From NCBI GenBank assembly GCA_013433145.1, contig CM024168.1, positions 14,128,868 to 14,192,867 of the forward strand: 64,000 nt of DNA. The letters run 5' to 3'. Origin of the DNA: Ascaris suum. Taxonomy: Eukaryota > Nematoda > Chromadorea > Rhabditida > Ascarididae. Shown one piece after another: positions 39,330 to 52,500 of this stretch. The translations under genes were made by a program, and so were the position numbers. The stretch's first letter is position 1; every line of letters begins with the position of its first letter. Below the pieces are notes generated by a model. It was not told where the DNA came from and made no database searches. It worked only from the letters and a program-made list of their open reading frames with translations.

Positions 39330-39678
39330 CCATCCATTTCTGCAGTCTGCATTTAACCAACATTATAAAGAAAACATGGCACTACTTATATAAAACAATG
39401 ATCGAGTGCATATCACATATCATTATGTGAGGCTTCTAGTACAAAAAAAAGGGTACGCACACTTCAGCAGAGATGAAGATGGAACTCGACGGTCGATCCT
39501 AAGGTTTTACGAACAGATGCGACCCCCACCATTCTAACATAACCACCGCTCCTCTATACCAACGCCAGATTAGGCTCAATTCAAAAAAATTAGCCCATCA
39601 TCGAGTTAAACTTAGTCCCAACATCAATGCTTCTGAACTGGTATGTCTATAATGTAGTCGCACAAGATAACTATATAA

Positions 39679-40528
39679 TCATGCAGTTACAGCTTGTGGA
39701 TTATTGGTTTTTTCATCATGCAAAAGGGCCGCACGTCTTGCTTCTTCTTCAGCTTTCTTCGCTTTCCTTTCGGCAATATAGTCCTCAGTCTGCTTCCTGA
39801 CCTCGCTCTTCAATTCTGATATCTTGCGTCCCTCCAACAACGTTTGCACTGCACTCTCCACTTTGATCGTCTCAAATTTGGTGGGAAGTTCACGAACTGC
39901 AGCCGCACTCTCGATGTGGAATTTGTTTGCCAACCGATTCAGCTCATCCTCCAATGAGCGCTCCACCTAAATAACTTCTTTAGTTCTTTTCAAAGCAGTA
40001 CCATAAGAGCGATACCTGCCTCTCCCTTGCCGCAATCTTCTAGCTTAAACAATTCACATCAGCAGCAAAAAAAGTTGAAGAAGTTGACGGCCATTTCTTT
40101 CTTAACTCATTTTGCCGTTCCCTTCCTACTGGCGTAAATTACGCCCTCCCTATCGGCAAGGTAAGTGAAGAATCGTGAAATTGAAACAGCATATGGTACG
40201 CTTTCTAGCATTCATCAGATCAGTTTGTTATTAGATATATACTCTCTGGTAAAACCTCTCGAATTTACTCGATTTCTCCCCTCAACCTCTTCAAAAGCGT
40301 ACCGTAATGTAAAGCTTAATCGAAGCTCCATGTCTAAATCAACGTGCTAAAAACTTTGGTACCAACATCCGCATTAGAATCGACAAGTTTCCCTCCAGCA
40401 GCCTTCTGTTTCGAAGCGTATTCACGGATTTTTCGAAGGAACACCGCCTGGATGAGGTCTTCCTCCTTCATTACTGCACGCGTTGTGCTGAGTGCACGCA
40501 CTGATCGCGAAGCAACCGTCCGCAACAT
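39679..40528 (-). CDS. atp-4: Mitochondrial ATP synthase coupling factor 6
   Basis: Two exons, 40367-40528 and 39679-39966, joined in phase 0 (SNAD then VERSLEDELN), give 149 residues. The N-terminus MLRTVASRSVRALSTTRA is Arg/Ser-rich with no acidic residue, a mitochondrial presequence. The core EEDLIQAVFLRKIREYASKQ resembles the DPIQKLFVDKIREYKSK region of the family, followed by a helical ELNRLANKF segment. CF6 sits in the peripheral stalk of F1Fo-ATP synthase and couples Fo to F1 in the inner membrane. A Lys/Glu/Ala-rich C-terminal helix (from about residue 95: LLEGRK, then KAKKAEEEARRAALL) goes beyond the mammalian length, as I expect for nematode homologues. The ATG is five bases after a TTTCAG. 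The donor is GTTGGT, a variant also used by DDX10 and UTP15 here. Confidence 0.88.
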
Positions 40529-40535
40529 TGGACCT
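40529..40535 (-). promoter_or_regulatory. Candidate spliced-leader acceptor of ATP synthase CF6
   Basis: Minus-strand ATTTCAG followed by GTCCA and the ATG: a near-perfect nematode acceptor with a five-base 5' UTR. Confidence 0.6.
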
Positions 40536-42766
40536 GAAATCGAGTGCTATGATACGAATCACGGAACTCTTTAATAAATATGACACGACGTTGCAGATGT
40601 GGTGAACCACACGAGCCGATTAGAGCCCCATTCCCAATCTCGTTCCACCTCCTTCATTTATGAAAAGATTAATGCAGTTACGTCCGACTCCACGACCTGA
40701 GGACACTGAACTGCAGCTAGCCCTAAGAATCCGCTCGAATGGATCTTTCTGACTCACAGTCACCGACTTAACCTACCGGCACGGATGCGAAGTACGTGGT
40801 GACGGGAATATCACGGAGTTTGTGCAGAAAAGAATAAAAAACCGAGGCGCTCGCGAATGAAGACAGCCCTAACTGTACTTAGGAACCGAGGTGACCGGAA
40901 CCACCCGAACCACCTCACACAATGCACATGTTAGCGTGGAGCTTTTTCCTGCAGAACTCTACACCTTGCACGCAGTTCCAGAACTCGAACGTTCTCTTTT
41001 ATGTCAATCCTCGCGAGGGTTCGATTGCGCTCTCTTTTATGCCGTATGAATTTCGAATCACAATAGGAGCATACTTAACAACTAGGAAACACCAAAATCG
41101 AGATTGCACTGCGCAATGGAGATGAGAGTTCTCTCGACGAGGTACGCAACAGCAGCATCACCAACACCACTCACAGTGGTAGGAATCTGTACCACGTGCC
41201 CCTGATCAGATCCCTGTACCCGTACGTGATCTAGTTCTCTTCCGGTTCCGATATGAAAAGCAACGTGAAAGGAAAGTGGGTTTCACGCATTCCACACAGA
41301 TGGATCTATACGCATTAAATAAAAGAAGTGACGGTAGTAGCAACTAAAGGATGATTAGTGGTGCACGATGTACCCCATCGAGTGCCGTTCAACTCCCTAC
41401 TCAAAAAACCACAAACGTTTTCGGACTGTAAAAGATGAAAGTCTAATCTTCGTTGTGATTTGCGGGAGCGACTGAAAGCCGTTTGAAATTCGCAAAACTG
41501 AGATATTGTGGTATAAACCTGAGAGTAGAAAAGGTTTCAAATAACCGTTAAAATATAATGAAGCATAGCAGTAAATGTTACCCTCACTTATATGCTTGTA
41601 GAGGAACAACTCTACCGTACTGCTATTAAAGCGCGCATAGTTCCGCATTCTTTCAGTTCGCAATGCCGGTTTGCCATTTACCGTCGCACCTCTTATTGGC
41701 AGGATGCGCTTCGGCTTTCGCTCGAATTCCATGAATTACGAAATCCTTTCATTTTATGACATCAGTATGAGCCCTGAAGGGGTGCGGGGTTTCTTGGAGG
41801 CAGCGGTTTGTGTATAGGGGTCTTTCAGCTGTAACAATGGCGTATTCGGCGTATTCAAGGAATGGGCAGTGTTCTTATGCAAACTTTGGGATTCTCTAAG
41901 CATAAGTAGATCGCGAAGTGGAGGGAGGCGCCGATCATAGCCAATACGTGGCCAGGTAACAGCGTCACCACTCGGATATGAGAATGAGGGGACGCGTGTC
42001 ATTCGCCGCAAGAAGATAATCCATAGTTCTACCACCCGGAAGTGAAATTCGTGACCCGGCGCTTGTAGGCCTCCTTCCCGCGCAATTCGAGATACGCCAT
42101 TGGCAGTAACCTACATTTTGACGTGCCGAGAAGAGCGCCTCGCTTTTCTAAAGCGTTCACTTGTTAATTTCCCTCGTGCGCAAGTGTACCTCGGGTATGT
42201 GAACTGTTCGTGATGAAAAAATTGGCGCTGTCCACTTCCATGTGATAGGGGCCACGGGTTCCCCTTTTGCGTTGTTCGGCTCCGGGTTTCTTTTATTTCA
42301 TTGTTTGGATGCCGGGCCATGCTATGAACCCGCCAAAGACTTCGTGACCTCGGAGTGTTCTTTTTCCGCCGGACTTTTGTGCATCAGTGTAGTACTAGCG
42401 TGGGTGATTGCGCTCACTACACTATAGTCGCTTTGGCTGCTATGGGCGTCTCACGTTTTCTTTTCGCAGAAATGCATTATGGCGATGTCATCTCTGTGTA
42501 TTGTTGTCTGCTTGTTGTGAAGTCGGACTTCTTCAAGTGAATTATGAAATGATCAACGAAGTTCGTTTTAGTTCAATTTCTTCTCCTCCCTCGTACAATT
42601 ATCGGGTGAAACTATCATCGTCCAAAGTGGTCATTGTTGGTTTGAGTGAGTTGCATTCAAATGTCTCACAAAATCTTCGAGTCAGATGTTGTTCTATAAC
42701 AGATCAAGTATTGTTTTGCGTGTATTTTCACCGTCTTTTTTTAATCCCAAATATTTATAAATGAGT

Positions 42767-42785
42767 GGGGGGGGGGGGGGGGGGG
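42767..42785 (+). repeat. G homopolymer (19)
   Basis: Uninterrupted 19-G run about 0.8 kb upstream of the histone deacetylase ATG. Confidence 0.95.
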
Positions 42786-43141
42786 AGGTATTGCATGGCC
42801 TCGTATCTCTTGCCCTCAATATCCATTTTATTCGAGTTGCTTTCAGCGGTTACGCGACAGTTGCGCTTCTTAGAGATGAACACAGGAGGGATGTGGTAAC
42901 GGGAAGAATTTAGAGTGTGAATGTCTTAAAAAATAGTTAATTAATTGTTGGCTACGCAGTATGGGACGCAGTTGTGGGGGGCGCAATTGTCGTGGCGTCG
43001 TCTTCGTTCCAGTGTGCTGCTTTGTGATTTTTAAAGGGCTCTTCGATTGCTTCGCCATGCTCATAGGTTAATGTGTGTTGCTTATATTTCTAACGTACTT
43101 TATTTTCGTGTTGATGTTCCTGAGTATCTTAGCTAGCGCTT

Positions 43142-43271
<130 letters not shown>

Positions 43272-43530
43272 CTTGTGAAGACCTTTCATGTGAAGTAGTA
43301 CGTGGAATGGCAAGATGTAGTTGCGATCGATGAAATAGCCCTTGTTTGGAGAGGTTTAACAGGAGAATGATGGGTGTTATACCACCTTATGTACAGTATT
43401 GTTGCGGTCTTTTAGTTCGCGGTCGTATTCACTGCGTTCACGAGCGCTCTCCCCCAACTTTCTCGACCGCCAGTCATATTTAACGACTCCTACTTCCAGG
43501 GAATTTTCTCAGTTGGGGGTCCTGTACCAG

Positions 43531-43544
43531 GTTGGTGCGAGGAT
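43531..43544 (+). promoter_or_regulatory. Short leader after candidate spliced-leader acceptor of hda-1
   Basis: GTACCAG ends at 43530, 14 bases before the ATG at 43545; TTTTCTCAG ending at 43512 is the stronger pyrimidine-rich alternative. Either would leave a very short leader. Confidence 0.4.
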
Positions 43545-46500
43545 ATGGCAATGCGATCACACGGCAAAACACGAATAGCCTACTATTATGATGGTATGTG
43601 ATCTGTGCAATCCCCAATATCGCTTTTGCTCTCGTTGCTAAATTTTGCTTTCTTTGCCTCATCCTTTCTTGTAAATACCTGCTGTCTTCGAATGGATTTT
43701 CTGTGCTTTCGGTGTTATTTGCATAAACTCATTTCTTTATTTATGCATAACTGTGTCCGTCTGTCTCTTTACTCTGTAGGTCAAATTGTCAACCCCAGAA
43801 AAGCACTCCAGAAGCATGGTGAAGGCAGCTTCAAAGCAGATGCTTTATGCCTAATCGTCCCTTTTTATGATTTCCCAGGGCGTTACATTTTTGAATTTTT
43901 TGATCAGCCATTCAGGTGCGAAGAACTGCAGAAAGCATTGTTGCAACAGCTTCATGGTCCATATTCCCGCTGATCTTTAAGAATAAAAAATACATCCAAA
44001 ACACTTCACTTTGGATGTTATTCCTTCTCGCGCAGGTTGTGTTGTTTGGCATTCGTTGCTGGAATAAGCTGAGGGGATTGGTCGTAAATTTCTCTCAACT
44101 GACGCACCTTTGCTTTTCGTAAATGTAATAACCTTCTTGCAAATCTTTTATTTGTTTGCGTCGTCTTGTAAAGTTGAAGTATTGCGGGCGATCAGCTTAA
44201 CATTCCAACCTCAGTATCACGTTATTTCGTTGCATGAAACTAATGTGGTCGTCTCGAATGAAGTATAGCCCATTGCACATGCATACTGATCTAATGATTA
44301 GATTATACCCTTTGTCCATAACAGTTACAGGGCATTTGCAAAGATTGGTGCTTCTTAACTGTCGAGGATTCATCGATATGCGGCTTGATTCCGATTGACT
44401 GAAAGAAGTTCGGAGAAGTTAATTGAAGCTGAAAATTAAGGAAGATTCTAATTGAAGAGGGGATGAAAAGTGGTTTGGATCTTTTATGTTTACTATGGAA
44501 AAGAAACAGGCGAGTCGAATTTGGACCTCCTTAAGTAGCAAAATAGAAGCGGTCAATTTCTTTGGAAGGACTGTTTTTCGTTTACGGGCATCTCTTTACT
44601 TACCGAAACATTGAAATATGGAGCTAGTTAAATATTATTGTATGTATTGAATAAACACTCAGTCGTCTACCCTGATGATCAAATTAAAGCTGTGTTTATT
44701 AGTGGAATTAGTTGGAACAAACATATTATGTTGCTAATCAGCCTACGCAGTCAACAGTTCTGTGGGAGTGCTGGAAGCTCGTGGCAAAAACCGCTTACGG
44801 GTGGTCTTTCGGAAAGGATTATTTTGGGTGGTAGAGGATGCCCAAGAGGTCCTTCCATATATGAATATTGCTGTGAGGCATCGAAACGTGATTGATGCGA
44901 TGATTTGCAGGTGATGTTGGCAATTACTATTATGGACAAGGCCATCCAATGAAGCCACATCGCATACGAATGACGCATAACCTCTTACTTAATTATGGTC
45001 TCTATAGAAAGATGGAAGTTTATGTGAGTTACGTTTATGCATCCTCGTTACAAAGAAACTCAATATTTTATACGTTGAGGTCTCGATTCTTAGAAAGTGA
45101 CTTTTTTACCGCTATTCGTTCCTGTTGTATAGTACTTCCCAATCACCAGCTGTCATGATAACAGGACGTGGGGGAGGGGGAGGGGGGGAGATAAAGAAAG
45201 GTGCAGGGATTGTATCGCATTTATGAGTATTGAAGACTGTTTAGATCGAGTCTTTTTCAAGGTGTGTGGCCGGCATCTTTAGGCAGTCGAACGAAGATCT
45301 CGGAACTCGTTTGCTGTTATTTTAATAGAAGTCTGGTGTTGGATTCTTTGCTCACCACTTGAGCATTGCAAATTGTTGAGCGGATTGACAGAATTTTAAA
45401 GAAAGTCTCGGTTGTCACTAATCGAGAGGGAGGGGGAGGACGGTGGGGAGAGAGCAGAAGGAGATATTATGCTCGTCACTGTTGGTGTTCTACAGACATC
45501 TGAATAGTTGCGGCTGTAGTCTTTAAGGAGATGATATGGAACTTCTAGGTGTTGGAGCTGTTATTCGAAAGTTCGTTTATCACCCGGACTCTCTCTCCAT
45601 CTCTCTGTCAGTCTCTGTCTGTAAAAAACCGTTAGGTTAATTGTTAAGCCGGCGCAGGAGTTGTGATGAATAAGCAGCATTGTTGGGCCAAGAATAAACC
45701 TTCAACTGTTTCCATCGAAGCAATTTTGGAGTATTATTTCATTCAGAGACCTCAAGTAGCGTCGTTTGAAGAGATGACAAAATATCACAGTGATGACTAT
45801 ATGTCGTTTCTGAAGAATATTCGACCCGACAATATGGCCGAGTACAACAAAGCGCTGCAGAGATGTTAGTTCACCACTATTGCTCTCTGATCAACAATGA
45901 TTTCCCATTGATTTCTGCTTTTCCTTTTCAAAAAATTTGCACTCTCTATCGATGAATGCATTTAAGTGAATTTCATAGTGGATTTTTCCGTAATCGAAAA
46001 AAGTTGGTTGTGTAATTTAATTGAAAAGGTATTCAGTGATAAGTGGCCTATCAAAGAACTAATTGGCGTATGGAAGATGTGAGCGAAGGTAGCTAATTTG
46101 GAATTTATCGAACGAAAAGGTGTGCCTTATAGGAAGTGCTTTGGAATATGCAATGGGGGACTTCGTGAATTATTGAAGAATTCTCTTTTTTTCCCTCAGA
46201 GACAATGCCATCGTTGTGAAATGGAATATTTTCATTTAAACGATTTAGTGGGTGCCGATTTTTTTTCTTCCACTTACCGACCGAAAGTTTATCGTCGAAG
46301 AAGTAGATTGCTGCTCTATAGGGAATAGGTGGATGCTGTCGAACCTTTCGTCGTTTATACTGGAAGGGGATCATTGCAAAAAGTTGAAATATGCATGAAA
46401 CGTTTTCAGTTAACGTTGGTGAAGATTGTCCAGTATTCGATGGACTCTTTGAATTTTGTCAGATATCAAGTGGAGGATCAATCGGTTTGTTTCATTCCAA

Positions 46501-49500
46501 TTTTCGGCAGTATTCTATGGTTATATTTGTTGTGTCTTGAGGTTCTCAAGCTTTAGGGAGGGAATCGTTCTAGAACGTTTATCATTTATGCTCGAAAATA
46601 AACAAGAAAGGGATTGGCTTATTTGATTTGAAGGATGCTTTGGCATCTTTGAAACTATCTCTTTAATTCTATAGGCCTATTATATACTTGGAATCGACCA
46701 CATATGCAAAAACCAAAAAATGCAGCGATGAATATATTTCTTCTAGGTTGTGTAAACAACATAAACGCTGCCCTCAATATGACCGTGGCGGTACCGTTTC
46801 TCTTGATCAATGCGAAGTACCATTTGGAGCATACACACTCCCCCACACCCTCGCTCATTCCTCCCCCCCCCCCCCCCACCTCCCCTGTTCTCCTCAATTT
46901 GATTGCGGCATTGCCGTGCACTTCGTTGGAACGTATGTGCCATTTGCTATACTTCGAGAAGGCGGATACACTCAATTCTTATTTCCATCCCTATGATATT
47001 GAGCTGTTTGCATAAGCCGTGTAAAAGGGGTGGAGCGGAAGTGGTGGAAATTCTTTTGGGGTTTTCGAAATCACAACTTTTGCATACCTCATTTTTTCAT
47101 CCGCGAGCCCTTTGAATGTTTAATGTTCTGATCAGCAATGCATAAAATTTTATTCTCAGCGGCAGCAACCAAAGTGAATAAGAAGCAAACCGATATCGCA
47201 ATTAATTGGATGGGAGGATTGCATCATGCCAAAAAGAGTGAAGCATCCGGTTTTTGTTATTCAAATGATATTGTGCTCGCCATTTTGGAGCTCCTCAAAC
47301 ATCATCAGGTTCGTTTTTCCTTTGTGCTCTTGCCGAAGATTTTTTTCGAGAGGGGAAATAGCATAATTTCGTCTACCTCCTCCTATTGCTTAATGCTGTT
47401 TGTTTTTAATCGCTTTCCTTGCGATTTTACAACCTTTAGTGTTTATTCTTTACAAATTTGCATAAGTCCATAAGCGCAAATTTCCATTTTAACTTGTTAA
47501 TTTCTGCAATTTTTGTGCTTTTGCATTTATAAAGCATCTTGTGACAATGTCATGTCTATATATTTGCACGTGTAACCGTGTGTCTGCCTGTCGGATGTTT
47601 TCGTCTCGGAACTACTAAATCTAAAGCGAGGCCATCTGCTATTTGTATCTCACAAGCTAGGGTGCTGTTTTGCACCAATTGATGTGATTTGCATACAGGT
47701 CTGATGAATCAGGTTGCACTTTGCAACTAGTCCGGTTGTCAAGACGAATGTTTTGTAAACGATTCGTATGAGCATTTCGCACCTTTGAAATCCGGGCGCA
47801 TTATCGAAATTTTTTTATTTGTATGCAGTTATGCAGTTGCGATGCAGTTTGTTAGATGAACGGAATTGCAGATGCGCGCACCGTATTGAATTTGTTATAA
47901 CCCCTGGGGTTGTATTTGTTATAAGCTGTTTAACGTATTTCAACTGCATTTAATATAAGGTGGAAATAACTTCTCTTGAACGCTCCTCATTGTGATCATC
48001 ATTTTGAAATTAACTCATTTGCATTTATGGCGTTTTGTGTCATAATATACTCAACAAAGATCGTTCAACGACATTTGATAAGTTGGATCAATGGGGTGAT
48101 GCAGCAGAAAGGAATATTCATATTCAAGTTGAAGTAATAGGTAATGATGGAGTGGCACGAAGAGTGCTTTTCGATGAACGCATTGAATGTATCGGTCAAC
48201 GCAATGATCGGCTTTAGGAACCTTGTCTCTGTAATTTGTGGCAGTTATCCGTCAGCATTGACGAAGGTGAAGTGAACGGTGGGAATATTTAGAGTGGATC
48301 TGATTCCTGGAGCACATAGATTAGGGCGAACAGTTAGCCAAGTTCTTAGCTTGGAAGTTCTTATGCTTCTCTTCAACTTTTCCATCTATCTGAGCTATTA
48401 TACATAGGAAATATGCGCCTTGTTGTCTGTTATTTTAAGCATTTTAATTTATTGTTGCTTCAGCGTGTGCTCTATGTTGACATCGATATTCATCACGGTG
48501 ACGGTGTCGAGGAGGCATTCTACACAACCGATCGCGTAATGACTTGTTCGTTCCACAAATACGGTGAATACTTCCCGGGTACTGGTGATCTCAGGGTGAG
48601 TGTTTCTATTAGTGGATGACTGCTGTTTGTTTGAAAATATAATGGTGCGTGTTCATTGTTTGTAAAGTGTATTGTAAAACGCATTTTGTGCTTGTTTGAA
48701 TCGAAATAAATGCGAGAGAATTAACGTGAGAAATGCCATTGAGGGGACTTTTCTTTATAGGTTATACTCCATCCATCACCGTCGATTCTGTTATGCACCG
48801 CTCTATTGAGTTTTAAAGCATGCTCGAAATATAGGGGTATATTGTATGTCACTGACACGAGAGCCACCTTGTCACTACAGCGATTCGCATATATTAGAGG
48901 ATATTGTAAGTAATGGTGAAATAGTGCAGCTGGCCGAAGTTGCATTCTGTAGATGTTTTATTGAATGATTCACCACTGATATAGGGCACCTTGGCATTTA
49001 TAATTTGATATTTTGGTTGCTGAAACAAGTGATTTGAGGATATCGGAGCGGGACGAGGCAAGCACTATGCAGTGAACTGTCCTTTGCGGGATGGCATCGA
49101 CGATGAAACTTATGAACGCGTATTCCAACCGATTATGGAGAAGGTTCATTTTTGATGAATGTTTATGGAAGAGAGGTGCCTCGGATTCTTATTGCCTTTA
49201 AATACTGGTTGTTATTGGAATTAAACGAGAGTGTCCCGACTAGGTTTGTCTTTTTTAAATGAATATACCGATTGTTTCATATGATTTTTAGTGGCAGTAT
49301 TTAAATCAGTGAATTATTCTGAATAAAGAGGACAGTGGGAGCAGGAGAATTTTAGTTGTAGTAAATAATTCGATGATGAAGTAATCCACACAGTTGCTAC
49401 ATTCATTGTTGGTGAGAGTTAAACATATTGGTTCTTTTATAAGAGATGGAATACCTTCAGGTAATACCTGCTTTAATTCAATAGGATAGGAAATTATAAG

Positions 49501-52500
49501 CGATTTCGTTGATAGTTATTTTGACGCTTCATTTTATTGCAGTAATGAAGTATGGGTAATAAAGTATTGCTGAATTACACGTTTGCAAGGTTCTCTCATG
49601 ATAGCTGTTGAACGATTCAGCGATCGCGTAGTGAGGCATTGCGATGGGGGATTATTATCGTGACCGTATTGGCGATTCAGCGCTCTCGCAGAAGTAGAGC
49701 ACCAATCGCGGGTCATCGCACATAAAATGTGGAATAAAACCCCGGGCCAAATTTTTTGAAACATCAATATTGAAATAGAGTGGAGTGCTGTTGTGCGAAG
49801 TTTTGATTAGGTGAGGTATTCCCGTCACCAGATCCCGTTTACGAGAGCTCTCTAAAGACCACTGAAATTCCTGAGGTGATTTGTGTAACGTTATGCGACA
49901 TATTGCAGCTTGTGTACGATTTTGATGTGCTGTTAAGAGAGGCGGCTGTGTTTTAGGTGATGCATTCGTTCCAACCATCGGCTATAGTGCTGCAGTGTGG
50001 AGCTGACTCCCTGACCGGTGATCGCCTTGGCTGCTTCAACCTTACCCTCAGAGGTTTTCTTCTTCCTTCATTCTTCGATTTCCCTTTTGCAGTACATCTC
50101 CGTAATGTGGTTGAATTGCTTAACTTCTGGAATGGATTGCGCGTGTAATTTAAATTAATTATAAATTGTGATTGCAGGTACTTGCCTAGATTATGTCCTC
50201 GTTTTGAAAATTTAGCCTCGACTGCTCATTCCAGAGCGATGATGCATCCCTCACCCGAAAGGGACGATCACCTCAAGACCTTGCCTTTACGTTCCTGTTA
50301 TTCCCTGGACAATATACCTCTACCTCCTGCCTGCATCTCTTTTACGTTACTGGATGACCTGGAAAATGCCGTCTATGATCTTACGTCCTCGCTTTCCCAA
50401 GTTCACAAATTTCTTATAATCGTAAGACCACCCGTAATAGAAGCCTTCAGCTCAAAAAGGGAAATCTTTAAGTCTAAGTCTAAGGACTTGACAAAGAAAG
50501 AGATAAAGGGAGTCTGGTTGCAGGTCACGGCAAATGCGCGGAATATTTGAAGAAGTTCAATTTGCCGATGTTGATGTTGGGCGGAGGTGGGTACACGATT
50601 CGTAATGTTGCACGATGCTGGGCATTCGAAACCTCGGTCGCACTCGACACCGAAATCGCTAATGGTAGACTCTACCTTTCGTTTAGCAAAACGGTTTTAA
50701 TGATGATCCTGGCCTTCTGTCAGGTTTGTAGTTAAAACGAGCAGGGATGCATTCCTTATGGTGAAATCTTGATATTCGACTTTTGCTTTGTTATTTATCC
50801 TATAAAACAGACTATGATTCTCCTTTTACCATTCTTTGGGAAGTTCACATTAAAAAGTGCAAAAATAAAGTGGCATGCGGAAAAAGAGTAGCAATAAAAA
50901 TCGCCTGGACCACAGTTAGTCAGTATTGTCACTGAAGGGAACCTGTGAGTAGACTGAAGCTGGAAAAAGATAGTCAGAAACTTATGAGGGTTTTGGTTTG
51001 CTCAATTGTTGGAAGTTATTTTATTGTAGGTGGCTTGCCAAGATATGGCTTCAGTTTTTTATTTGCAGCCTCAAAAGATCCCTGATATGTGCTTAAAAGT
51101 TTTTATTTGAATCTCTAAGGTGAGAAAGGGGAGGGGGAGAGCGTGAGTGTGTGACAGCACTTGAGGTGTTAGCAGAGCACCTTGGAGTGGATTGAGCACG
51201 GAATATTCAAGTGTTCTTTGAAATAGGCCCGTGGGTTCTGCGATTTTAAATGCGTTCAAGTTGATTAAATTTATAAGAATGTGCATGTTATTGTTTAGTG
51301 AATGTCATCAAAAGTAATAAAGAGATGCTTGGAAGGCGTTTATAGCATATATGATAGTTTAAACAATTTTTTAGGGAGCTGGGTGGGGGGAAATAAAACG
51401 AAAGGCCGCGTTTCTTAAGCATGGGCGGAATGGGTGGTTAGTTTATTGTTTACTATGAGAGTGGTGGAGGCGCATTACTCGTTGTTGATTGCAGAGTTGC
51501 CTTACAATGACTACTTCGAGTATTATGGGCCTGACTTCAAACTTCACATCACGCCATCGAATATGACAAATCAAAATACAGCAGATTATATCGAAAAGAT
51601 TCAGTATGCCTGCATTATCTGTTTTACGTTTGGATTTATGTCTATTGTTAGTGTGGTAATTTTCCAACTCTGAGCTAGAAAGAAAAACAAGAGAATCTTT
51701 TTTCTCTCTCCCTCCTTCCGATCCCTGAGATCGAGGAAATCTTTTCTCCCTCCCACCTCTTCCGTGGAAGTGGTCGATTAAGTTTATAGAATAAAAGTTT
51801 TTGTGAAATTTTGTGTAATGGGTGCCTCTTTTTGACGTCTTATGTCTTATGGACGGGGGTCGTTTGTAGCGTGCAGGTTCGGTTTCCTTTTTCCTGACCG
51901 AAGTGGAGACGCAGCTACACGCTTATTTGTAATCCACAAATGTTCAGCTCAGAGCCAATATAGAAGTTCACCCTGCCTAGGCATGTTCTTTTTGATTATG
52001 CGTGTATTTGAAAGTTGTGAAATATTCTTGTCTCATCCCATCTCTCCTTTCCCCCTCCCACCCATTATCATATCTTTTCCTGTGGACTAAACTGCTCGGT
52101 TTGAAACGATACGAGATCGATTATAACGTCGCTTCCAATAAGTACCAAGATAAGATGGAATATTTGAGAGTAGTTTTATATGAATGAAAGCTTTAGAGAA
52201 TGTTGAAAAATCTTTTGGATATCTGAGACGCATTTGCCACTGCGGCTAACACTTACTCGTCAAGCGACGGCTCATTTAAATATGTTGTCGGTGGTACTTT
52301 GTCCCATGAAATCTGAGAAAAAAATTTGTTTTCTCATATATACAGACTGTAGTTAATTAAGGCAGTCCCCTCCTCGAAAAGTTAAAAAAACCCGGCAGCT
52401 CCTGAATCTCAGAAAGGATCCGTATTTTGTGATGTAGTTATTATGAGAGCACTTGGAGAATGTACATGCAGGGAGGCATTGATCTTTAGTGCAGTGCACA

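Larger units (their letters stand above)
38193..39678. other. Gap between ATP synthase CF6 3' end and DDX10 5' end, no gene recognised
   Basis: 1.5 kb in a minus-strand tandem pair. It contains a C-rich stretch at 38877-38899 (four C runs of at least four) and a minus-strand AATAAA at 39324-39329. Open frames are short and unrecognised. Confidence 0.5.

Noticed and set aside
50182..50550. 122-codon frame in hda-1 intron 8
   Set aside because: It runs into exon 9 in the wrong frame; the exon itself is fixed by the [14 protein letters not shown] match and phase.
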